From Clostridia bacterium (lineage in GTDB: Bacteria > Bacillota > Clostridia > Christensenellales > Borkfalkiaceae), in NCBI GenBank assembly GCA_900770185.1, contig CAAGJM010000002.1, positions 1-16,697 of the forward strand: 16,697 bases of DNA, given 5' to 3'. Positions 1 through 7,178 of the stretch are shown one piece after another. A model generated the notes under the pieces. The model was not told the DNA's origin, ran no database searches, and saw only the letters and a list, made by a program, of their open reading frames with translations. How positions within the stretch are numbered: position 1 is the stretch's first letter; each line of letters opens with the position of its first letter. The translations under genes were made by a program, and so were the position numbers.

Positions 1-153
1 TCCGCTTCCGTTTCCACGAGATGTTTCGCTAACGCTCAACATGACAGGTAGTGTCATTCTGAGTGAAACGAAGAATCCCGCGGAAGCGCGCTTGGCTTTT
101 ATAAACCCCGTCCCCCCTTTGACATAGAGGACGAGAGTAAGCCCGCATTTAAA
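1..153. repeat. Palindromic intergenic repeat, copy 1 of a 153-base tandem pair
   Basis: First of two head-to-tail units with an exact period of 153 bases; bases 1-47 are identical to 154-200. The unit holds a long imperfect palindrome. The left arm, about 3-46, contains CGCTTCCG and AACGCTCAACATGACA. The right arm, about 52-88, contains TGTCATTCTGAGTGAAACG and CGGAAGCG. The arms pair around a five-base centre near 47-51. The unit tail, about 112-153, has drifted from copy 2. It lies downstream of the operon's last gene and may begin before the window. The TGTCATTCTGAG...GAAACGAAGAATC core resembles palindromic dispersed repeats I associate with Clostridia genomes; that link is from memory, not a search. 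No reading frame of note. Confidence 0.8.
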
Positions 154-306
154 TCCGCTTCCGTTTCCACGAGATGTTTCGCTAACGCTCAACATGACAG
201 ATTGCGCCATTCTGAGTGAAACGAAGAATCCCGCGGAAGCGCGCTTGGCTTTTATAAACCCCGTTCCCCCTTTAGCGTGAGGGGCGAGATTAAACCTGTG
301 TTTAAG
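154..306. repeat. Palindromic intergenic repeat, copy 2 of a 153-base tandem pair
   Basis: Second copy of the unit at 1-153. The first 47 bases match exactly. The centre of the palindrome has changed (ATTGCGCCAT at 201-210 against GTAGTGTCAT in copy 1), which weakens the innermost pairs. The segment from TCTGAG through the run ending near 264 is again identical apart from the shared core's edges, and the tail then diverges. It ends about 18 bases beyond the stop codon of the leucine-rich lipoprotein gene. The palindrome could act as a 3' mRNA structure for the operon, but no U-tract marks a classical terminator on the minus strand. Confidence 0.78.
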
Positions 307-323
307 GTTTACGCAACTGCCGT

Positions 324-705
324 TTACCAAAGGGTGGGAACGTCGTTTTCGTCAAAGTGCCATTTGCCTGCGCTTTCCGTTTCGCTAAAGTAGTAGATAT
401 TCTTTACGAGTTTGTCGTTTCCGCTCAAGGTAATCACTGTAGAGCCGTAAACGTACAAGTTAAGCACGGGGGTTAAAGAAGCGTTCTGGGTTACAAATTG
501 CTGATCTTTCGCCTGATAACCGTCGCCTATTATAACGGTTGCGAGTTTGTCGCAGTTAAGGAGATTATTGTTGCCGCTAAGCGTTGTAACGCCGCGCATA
601 TCGACGTATTCAAGATTTCTTGCATTAAGGAACACGCCGCCCTTAAGCTCTGTTATGCTTGCAGGAAGAGTAACTTTCTTTAACGCTTCGTTTTCTTTGA
701 ACGCG
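324..705 (-). repeat. Near-identical 3' gene segment, copy A
   Basis: The last 382 bases of this gene match 3308-3689 at a constant offset of 2984 with no gaps; I count about 19 mismatches (about 95% identity). Upstream of this block the coding sequences diverge abruptly (after GAACGC on the plus strand). The encoded tails agree at 112 of the last 119 residues. The block is much more alike than the rest of the two genes, which fits recent segmental duplication or gene conversion. Confidence 0.9.
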
Positions 706-3254
706 CCGAATGCTACGTAAGTGACAGCCTTTTCGCCGTGCGTGCCGTCGTCCCACGTACCGAATACCGTCACCGTTTCGGCGGAGCCGGTATATTTTGC
801 GACGTAGTAACTCATAGTTGCGGGGTCGTAGGTGTAAATAACGCCCATTGCGTCCTTTTCGCCGCAAACGTTACATAAACCGTCGACAAAGTTGTGTGCC
901 GCCGCACCTTTCAATATTTCGCCGTTATCGCCAAACTTCCAAGTCCCGCACTTAACACCGTCGCCCAAATAGTAGATATTGCCGGTAAGCGCGTCGTCGG
1001 CATTGCTTTCGCCTTTTTGAACGGTTATGACGCTGCTTCCGTAAACGTAAAGGTCAATGGTTTTAGTGTTGTTGGTGGTGGTAAACTGGCAGGTATTAGA
1101 CGAATATCCGTCGCCTATTATTACGGTTGTAAGTTTCGGTGAGCCGCGGAAGTTGTGGTTGGACTCGTTATTACCGTCGGGTCTGCCGCCGATTAAAGCG
1201 TACGTTATGTTTTTCACTCCGCGCGCGTCGACGTATTCGAGATTGTCGCATTCCGCAAACACCCAGCCGCCAAGGTCGGTCACGCTTTCGGGAAGTATAA
1301 TCTTTTTGATTTTTTTGCAGATTGCAAAGTTTGCGGAGTTATGAGCGGAACTACCGCTGAACGCGGCTTTTGCTACGTAAGTCACTTTCTTCAATCCGTT
1401 CGCACCGTCGTTATACGTACCGATAACGGTCACCGTTTCTTCCGTTCCGCTATAACCCGATACAAAGTAACTGTCTGAAGTGCTGTCGTAAGCAAATTTA
1501 ACGCCTTTGGTTTTTTCTTCGCCGAACGCGCCGCATTTACTGCAAACGCCGTCGGAATACTCGTGCTCGGCAAGAACGGCGTTGCCGTTGTCGTCATACA
1601 TCCATGTGTTGCACTTAGCCGTAGAGCCTCCGTTAAAAGGATAAGCGGCGTTGAACAAATTGTTTTTGTCGCGATTATTGACGGTAACCGTACCGTCGCC
1701 GACCACAAAAATGTTGGTCTTGCCTGCGTTATCGTCGCTCGATGCCTGAAGGTGTTGACCGTTAACGGTTAAGCCCGCTTTTACGATAAGCGTTTTAAGA
1801 CTGTCGCAACGAGTAAAGATATTGCCGTACTCATCGCTACCGTTGCCTGCTAACGTCGTAACGCCGGGGATAGCAAGATATTCAAGGTTCGGCATACCGA
1901 AGAAGGTAAGCTCTTTAAGTTCGGTTATCGTGTCGGGAAGTACTATCTTCGTTACGTCCGACCTGTCTTTAAACGCATACAAATTATTATTGCTATCTGC
2001 TTTAACGGAAGTTACGGTTTTACCCTGATAAGTTTTAAGAACGTAAACTTCTTTGGACGGATTGCCGCTGTAGCCCGTTACGATTACCGATTCGCCGTCA
2101 ACGGTATAATCGATGCCCGTTTGAACGTGATTGCAACTACTGCATACGCCGTCGACAAACTTATGGTTTAAAGTGAAAGAAATAACCGCTTTTGCGTTTT
2201 CAAAACAGTCGTCGTCCTGAACGCTTGCCTGCACGTAATAAGTTATTCCGTTGCCGACAAGATCCCTTGCGGTGCCTTCGAACAGTTTATCGAAAGTATC
2301 GAAATTGCCGTCTTCGGTTCTTGAAAATTTAAGGTCCAAAAGCCTTGAATTCCCGATTTCCGCCGTAATAGATGCGGCTTGATTTCCGCACCGTATAATC
2401 CCGTTGTTTTTAACGGCTAACCCGGGGATGACGTTCGTTTTTGCAATGGAAACGTCTAAACTCGCTTCATCGAAAGCGTTGCCGTCGCCGTCTATCACTT
2501 TATAGTAAACGGTGTAAGTTCCCGCTATCATAGCGACAGGAAGGGTTTCGCTCCACTCGCCGTTCTCGCCGAGTTTATATTGCGCCGTTCCTTTGGTAAC
2601 TTCGCCTGCGGTTATAAGAGTTTGCTCTTTGCCGGTATATTTAAGTTCGCCTATTGCGGCGGGTTTTGTAGTAAAGGTGGGGTTATTAGTCTCTATTTTA
2701 AAGGATTTAATTTCTACCGCGCCCTTATAATCCGCCGTTTCTTCAACCGCGGCTTTAACGAAATATGTGCCTGTTTCGGTGGGAACGGTCGCGGCGTACT
2801 CGCCGTCGCGCGCGCTCGAATACGTGAAAACGGGCGTGCCGAAATCCGCGCTTGCCGTCGGAGTGTTTGCGGGTTCGCCGTATCTCCACCCCTTTAACGT
2901 AAACCTTTTGATTCTGTTATCCGCCTGCGTTATGCTGAATTTTAACGTAAGCGTAGCGGAGCCGTTTGCGTCGGTAGACTTCCAGGCGTATTTCGCACTG
3001 TCCGTAAGGGTAAGCACAACGTCGTACTCGCCTGCGTGAATTCCGCCCTCGTTCGTCGTAACCGTGTAACATTCGCTTTCGGGGACGACCGCCACTTGGG
3101 TTTCGCCGTTATATACCGCCGAAGCGATTACGGGCGTTTCAAGTTCCGTCTTTACGGCGGGCGTAACGGGGGGTTTTTCTTTACAGGCAAGCAAAGCCGC
3201 CGCCGAAAGCGAAAGACACAGCGTTACCAGCGAAAGTTTAATGAACTTTTTCAT
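324..3254 (-). CDS. Surface lipoprotein: MBG/YDG-type Ig-like repeats plus three leucine-rich/His-Cys modules (BspA-like)
   Basis: A 976-residue predicted lipoprotein. The signal peptide ends in lipobox LLAC, giving a lipid-anchored Cys24. Residues about 35-363 hold four Ig-like repeats of MBG/YDG type (YNG, GWRYGEPANTP, AGTYTVYYK signatures). Three modules follow at about 364-563, 564-786 and 787-976. Each opens with HxFxxGxCxxC or HxYxxGxCxxC, continues with a Y-rich beta stretch (ETVTV...YNDG), an LRR_5-like core (LPxSITxL, F..C..LEY, GV..L) and a LYVYG strand, and closes with a CxxW motif, which is AGKW in the last module. BspA-like repeats are known in adhesion and ligand binding; a binding role here is inferred. 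The start follows AAGGAGGA. It is the last gene of the operon, 53 bases after its paralogue, with which it shares a nearly identical 3' end. No sortase motif or catalytic site is seen. Confidence 0.88.
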   Translation of the reverse strand: MKKFIKLSLVTLCLSLSAAALLACKEKPPVTPAVKTELETPVIASAVYNGETQVAVVPESECYTVTTNEGGIHAGEYDVVLTLTDSAKYAWKSTDANGSATLTLKFSITQADNRIKRFTLKGWRYGEPANTPTASADFGTPVFTYSSARDGEYAATVPTETGTYFVKAAVEETADYKGAVEIKSFKIETNNPTFTTKPAAIGELKYTGKEQTLITAGEVTKGTAQYKLGENGEWSETLPVAMIAGTYTVYYKVIDGDGNAFDEASLDVSIAKTNVIPGLAVKNNGIIRCGNQAASITAEIGNSRLLDLKFSRTEDGNFDTFDKLFEGTARDLVGNGITYYVQASVQDDDCFENAKAVISFTLNHKFVDGVCSSCNHVQTGIDYTVDGESVIVTGYSGNPSKEVYVLKTYQGKTVTSVKADSNNNLYAFKDRSDVTKIVLPDTITELKELTFFGMPNLEYLAIPGVTTLAGNGSDEYGNIFTRCDSLKTLIVKAGLTVNGQHLQASSDDNAGKTNIFVVGDGTVTVNNRDKNNLFNAAYPFNGGSTAKCNTWMYDDNGNAVLAEHEYSDGVCSKCGAFGEEKTKGVKFAYDSTSDSYFVSGYSGTEETVTVIGTYNDGANGLKKVTYVAKAAFSGSSAHNSANFAICKKIKKIILPESVTDLGGWVFAECDNLEYVDARGVKNITYALIGGRPDGNNESNHNFRGSPKLTTVIIGDGYSSNTCQFTTTNNTKTIDLYVYGSSVITVQKGESNADDALTGNIYYLGDGVKCGTWKFGDNGEILKGAAAHNFVDGLCNVCGEKDAMGVIYTYDPATMSYYVAKYTGSAETVTVFGTWDDGTHGEKAVTYVAFGAFKENEALKKVTLPASITELKGGVFLNARNLEYVDMRGVTTLSGNNNLLNCDKLATVIIGDGYQAKDQQFVTQNASLTPVLNLYVYGSTVITLSGNDKLVKNIYYFSETESAGKWHFDENDVPTLW

Positions 3255-3307
3255 CTATCTTCCTCCTTATCAGTTAATTTTGCGTCTGATTGTTTCCGTA
3301 AAGCCGC

Positions 3308-3689
3308 TCACCAAAGGGCGGGAACGTCGTTTCCGTCAAAGTGCCATTTGCCTGCGCTTTCCGTTTCGCTATAATAGTAGGTGTTCTTTACGAGTTTGTC
3401 GTTTCCGCTCAAAGTAATCACCGTAGAGCCGTAAACGTACAAGTTAAGCACGGGGGTTAAGGAACCGTTCTGGGTTACGAATTGCTGATCTTTCGCCTGA
3501 TAACCGTCGCCTATTATAACGGTTGCGAGTTTGTCGCAGTTAAGGAAGTTATTGTTGCCGCTAAGCGTTGTAACGCCGCGCATATCGACGTATTCGAGAT
3601 TTCTTGCATTAAGGAACACGCCGCCATTAAGCTCTGTTATGCTTGCGGGAAGAGTAACTTTCTTTAACGCTTCGTTTCCGCTGAACGCA
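3308..3689 (-). repeat. Near-identical 3' gene segment, copy B
   Basis: Partner of the segment at 324-705. It codes for the end of the last leucine-rich module of the upstream paralogue. Some similarity continues just past both stop codons (GCCGCTCACC against GCCGTTTACC on the plus strand) and then fades. Confidence 0.9.
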
Positions 3690-6544
3690 TACTCGCCGAT
3701 ATATACGACGGGTTTTTTACCGTGTTCGCCGTCGTCCCAACTGCTTAAAACGGTGACCGTTTCGGCGTTTCCGCTGTAACTTGCGACGAAGTACGCGCCT
3801 TTTTTGTCAATTCCGTCCGCATCTTTGTAAGCGCATTTTTCATCGAAAACGTACGCAAGTCCGAGCGGGTCTTTCGCACCGCAAACGGTACACTTTCCGT
3901 TTTCGTAATTATGCTTTAAATCGCTGTGGACGATATTATCTCCGTCAAACTCCCAGTTTCCACACCTTTTAACGGTTCCTTTATTGTAATAATCGCCGCT
4001 TAACAGATTGTCTTTGATTATGCCGCCGATAGCGTTGTACTGTTCTACGGAAAGCAGCGTCGGCACGGTCGTTGCGTCTTTGTCGATTAAATTTTTATCT
4101 TTCAGCACCTTTAATACGGTCTCGCTTTCAAAGCCCACGATATCAAACGAAACGGCGTTTTTGCCGTAAACGTAAATAACCGTTTTGCTTTCGGGTTTTT
4201 TATACCCCGTAAGCTTTGTGCCGCTATAAGATGCGATTCCCCTGCCGGTAAACTGCCCGACGGTTACTTTAAGCCCGTCGCCCGCAATAACCGTTTCAAG
4301 GTTATAGCAGTCAAGGAAGTTGTTGTTGGTGCCGTAACTGTTGCCGCTTTCGTCTTTAACGCCTTTGTAAACGCCCGTATCGAGCACTCTCCAACCGAGT
4401 TCTTTTACGCCCGGCATAGAGATATATTCAAGGTTTTCGCACAGTGCAAACACGTTGCCGTCAAGGCTTATTACGCTTTCGGGAAGAATAACCTTTTTAA
4501 TGAAGGGGTTGCCCTGAAACGCGCCGTGATACACGAATTTTACGGGTTTTTCACCGTTTTCGCCGTCGTTATACGTCGGCAAGATTTTAACCGTTTCTGA
4601 CGCTAAGCCTCTGTTGTCGGCAACGTAGTACGCGCCTTTTATATCGTTACCCTTCTCGTCTTTGCCGATAACGTAATCTTTATCATAGCCGTAGGCTACG
4701 CCTAAACTGTTCATCGCGCCGCACTTACGGCAAATATTTTTACCGTTATAGTCGTGCTTGCCGCCGCTTATAACGTCGCCGTTTTCGCCGTATTTCCACT
4801 TAAAGCAAGAGTTTACGGTCGCATTATCGTCATACTCGAACACGTCGCCGGTAAGCAGCGTGTTGTTGCCGTAGCCGACGTCGCTTCCGATAGGATAACT
4901 TGCCGCGTCGCAAATGCGGTTCGCTTTGCCCGTTATATGGTTACCGTCTTTATCGACGCCGCTGTATAAAACGTAAACGTCGACCGAGTTTTCGGCGTTG
5001 TCGGGGGTGTTATCCCAACGCATAAAGCCCGCACCGCGGTTTTCAAACCCTGCGGGAACAACGATGGTTTTAAGGTTATAACAATCGCGGAAGTTCCAGT
5101 GCGCGTAAATACTTTCCGCAACCGCCGGCAAAGTGTGCACGCCCGGCATGGAAACAAATTCAAGGTTGGTGCAGCCTTCGAAAACGTTGCCTTTAAGGGG
5201 GCTTGATTTGCCGTTCATTCCTTCGATATTGTTAAGGCTTACTCCGTTTGCGTTTACGAAGTTCGGGTCTTTATCCGCGAATTCCGTCATACTTGCGGGG
5301 AGATATACGCTTTTTACGACGTTATTGTTTTTAAACGCGCCGAGAGCCATGTATTTGACCTGCTTTTCGCCGTGGGCGGGGTTGCCGTCGTTATACTTCG
5401 CGCGGATATAAAGGTCCTCGCTGTCGTAACCCGCGTCGGGTCCTTCTACGAAGTAGCAATCGTTATGTTCGTCGTATTTATAACTTACTTTTGCAGTTTT
5501 TTCGAAGCCGCACACCGTGCCGTTTTCGTCGATAACGTTCACGCAAACGCCGTCAACGTACTTATGGTCGGAAAGGCGGTTTTTTTCAACGTAGGTTTTG
5601 CCGCAACTTAGGCAAGTGAAATCGGACTCGCCCGCAACTTGGCAGTTATGCCCGGTAACGACGGTTTCTTCATAGTTATGCGCAAAGTCAATCGACGCAG
5701 AAACGCCGTCGATATGCTCGAAGTCGTCGTCGCTGACGATTGCTTTTACCGAAAAGACCGCTTTATCGCCGTATTTTAAATCGGCGGTATATTCGTATAC
5801 GTCGAATGACGTATCGGTGACGACCACTTCTTTGCCGCCGTTTACGCTGACTGCGTACGCGCCCGCGTTTTTAACGGCTTCCCACGTCAAAGTCGCGCAG
5901 CCTTCAACCTTTAAAACGGGGCTTTTTAGCATCGTCGCGCTTGCGCTTACCGCTTTTATGGTACATTCGGCGGTTAAATCGCCGCTTTTTGCGATTATTT
6001 TATATTCGCCGGCTTTAGTGACCGTGGCGGTTATTTGGTTATCGCCGCTTTTTGCGATAGCGATTCCGTCCGTTACGTCGCACGAAAATTCGATTTTATC
6101 GCTCGTTTCTTTGCCATTTAATATGGTTTGGGCTTTAATCGTCACGTCGCCGCCGATGACGGCGTAATGGTTAGCCGCGTTGAAACGGATATAGTTTTCC
6201 GCTTTAATAACGTTTACTTTGCAGGTAACTTTCGCGCTGCCCGCCGAAACGTCAACGAACGCGGTGCCGTCGGCTATGCCCGTCAGAACGCCTTCGCTTG
6301 AAACCTTAGCTATACTTTGGTTCGACGAAACGTAGGTAAACGAGTTCGCGCCCGTCGGTTCGAACTTATACGTTCCGCCGACGTAAACGGTTACTTCTCT
6401 GTCTATTATTTTTACGCTCTCGGTTTTTGGAACGACGTTATTGTTATTACCGCCGTTATCCTTTTTTTTGCCGCACGCCGCTAATGATAAGCAACAACAA
6501 ACAGACGTCATAACCGAAAGCATTATTATTAAAAACTTTTTCAT
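3308..6544 (-). CDS. Surface lipoprotein: Big_2-like Ig domains, FN3-like domain and three leucine-rich/His-Cys modules
   Basis: A 1078-residue predicted lipoprotein. I start it at 6544 (MKKFLI), because GGAGGT lies three bases upstream; an in-frame ATG at 6565 would overlap the previous gene and lacks a matching ribosome site. The lipobox LAAC places Cys24 after the signal peptide. A Big_2-like domain covers about 38-115 (VYVGG, VSSNQSIAKVSSEGVLTGIADGTA), a second Ig-like domain about 118-200, and an FN3-like domain about 203-288 (LTWEAVKNAGAYAVSVNG). A Cys/His stretch at 289-345 includes CLSCGKTY and a motif with eight extra residues between its two cysteines. Three modules start at about 327, 597 and 878, of the same plan as in the downstream paralogue but longer in the first two. 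A substrate-binding or adhesive role is inferred; no enzyme motif is seen. It sits 13 bases after the small Ig-like lipoprotein gene. Confidence 0.88.
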   Translation of the reverse strand: MKKFLIIMLSVMTSVCCCLSLAACGKKKDNGGNNNNVVPKTESVKIIDREVTVYVGGTYKFEPTGANSFTYVSSNQSIAKVSSEGVLTGIADGTAFVDVSAGSAKVTCKVNVIKAENYIRFNAANHYAVIGGDVTIKAQTILNGKETSDKIEFSCDVTDGIAIAKSGDNQITATVTKAGEYKIIAKSGDLTAECTIKAVSASATMLKSPVLKVEGCATLTWEAVKNAGAYAVSVNGGKEVVVTDTSFDVYEYTADLKYGDKAVFSVKAIVSDDDFEHIDGVSASIDFAHNYEETVVTGHNCQVAGESDFTCLSCGKTYVEKNRLSDHKYVDGVCVNVIDENGTVCGFEKTAKVSYKYDEHNDCYFVEGPDAGYDSEDLYIRAKYNDGNPAHGEKQVKYMALGAFKNNNVVKSVYLPASMTEFADKDPNFVNANGVSLNNIEGMNGKSSPLKGNVFEGCTNLEFVSMPGVHTLPAVAESIYAHWNFRDCYNLKTIVVPAGFENRGAGFMRWDNTPDNAENSVDVYVLYSGVDKDGNHITGKANRICDAASYPIGSDVGYGNNTLLTGDVFEYDDNATVNSCFKWKYGENGDVISGGKHDYNGKNICRKCGAMNSLGVAYGYDKDYVIGKDEKGNDIKGAYYVADNRGLASETVKILPTYNDGENGEKPVKFVYHGAFQGNPFIKKVILPESVISLDGNVFALCENLEYISMPGVKELGWRVLDTGVYKGVKDESGNSYGTNNNFLDCYNLETVIAGDGLKVTVGQFTGRGIASYSGTKLTGYKKPESKTVIYVYGKNAVSFDIVGFESETVLKVLKDKNLIDKDATTVPTLLSVEQYNAIGGIIKDNLLSGDYYNKGTVKRCGNWEFDGDNIVHSDLKHNYENGKCTVCGAKDPLGLAYVFDEKCAYKDADGIDKKGAYFVASYSGNAETVTVLSSWDDGEHGKKPVVYIGEYAFSGNEALKKVTLPASITELNGGVFLNARNLEYVDMRGVTTLSGNNNFLNCDKLATVIIGDGYQAKDQQFVTQNGSLTPVLNLYVYGSTVITLSGNDKLVKNTYYYSETESAGKWHFDGNDVPALW

Positions 6545-6547
6545 AAT

Positions 6548-6553
6548 ACCTCC
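6548..6553 (-). promoter_or_regulatory. Ribosome binding site that fixes the start at 6544
   Basis: Minus-strand GGAGGT, then ATT, then ATG. It lies in the 13-base gap after the upstream stop codon (6558-6560) and selects the MKKFLI start over the ATG at 6565. Confidence 0.8.
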
Positions 6554-6557
6554 GTTA

Positions 6558-7178
6558 TTATGCAACGCCGTCCGTAACCGTAACGGTCACGGTAACCGCC
6601 GCGCCCTGATATTCCGCCTTGACGACGTATTCGCCCGCCGCGCCGAAAGTTATTCTCGAAACGTTACCGTCGGTAACGACGGTCGCGCCGCTTCCGCTTA
6701 CGGTATAGGTTGCGACTAAGTCGGACTTACCGCCGTTTTTCAAAACCGAAGCGGTAAACTCGATCGTCGCGCCTTTAACGGCGTTTATATTGCCGGCTAC
6801 GCTAAGGGTCACTGCATATTCGGTTTTTGAAACGATGACTTTGCAGATTTTTTCCGCGCCCGCGATTCCGTCCGCTTTTGCGGTAACGTAAGCGGTGCCG
6901 ACGGATACGGCCGATACGGTGCCGTCTTCCGAAACGGTCGCGACGGCTTCGTCGGAACTTACAAACACGATTTTTTTATCGCCGTATCTGCATTCGAGCT
7001 TTTCGCTTTCGCCGACTTCAAGCGACATTTCCGTCTTGCTTATGTTAAAGCTATACTCGACGGTTTTATTCGTATCGTCCGCTTTATCTTTATCTTTTTT
7101 GCAGCCCGTAAGCGCAAACGCGCCGAGCAGCACCGCAAAAAGGGCTATTAAACAGATTATTTTTTTCGTTTTAGCCAT
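6558..7178 (-). CDS. Small two-domain Ig-like (Big_2-type) lipoprotein
   Basis: A 206-residue predicted lipoprotein when started at 7178 (MAKTKKI). GGAGGT lies five bases upstream, whereas the longer frame from 7241 would run through the end of the DUF4838 gene. Lipobox LTGC gives Cys26. The first Ig-like domain, about 36-112, has the Big_2 pattern (VSSDEAVATVSEDGTVSAVSVGTAYV). The second, about 113-206, ends in beta strands (AGEYVVKAEYQGAAVTVTVTV). Both match, in order, the first two domains of the next gene's product, so this looks like a free-standing version of that N-terminus without the leucine-rich part. Its ATG overlaps the upstream stop by eight bases (ATGGCTAA), which points to translational coupling. 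The role is unknown; a cell-surface spacer or binding subunit is inferred. Confidence 0.82.
   Translation of the reverse strand: MAKTKKIICLIALFAVLLGAFALTGCKKDKDKADDTNKTVEYSFNISKTEMSLEVGESEKLECRYGDKKIVFVSSDEAVATVSEDGTVSAVSVGTAYVTAKADGIAGAEKICKVIVSKTEYAVTLSVAGNINAVKGATIEFTASVLKNGGKSDLVATYTVSGSGATVVTDGNVSRITFGAAGEYVVKAEYQGAAVTVTVTVTDGVA

Noticed and set aside
283..310. AAACCT/AGGTTT hairpin (292-310) as operon terminator
   Set aside because: Only six A/T-rich pairs and no T-run after it on the minus strand; not enough to call a terminator.
498..683. Plus-strand open frame antisense to the leucine-rich gene, with a matching one at 3482-3667
   Set aside because: They match each other only because the 3' ends of the two real genes are near-identical; no ribosome site or independent protein signature.
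6545..6565. Upstream in-frame ATG for the 1078-residue lipoprotein
   Set aside because: It overlaps the preceding gene, has no good ribosome site, and would put hydrophilic residues before the signal peptide; the start at 6544 has GGAGGT.
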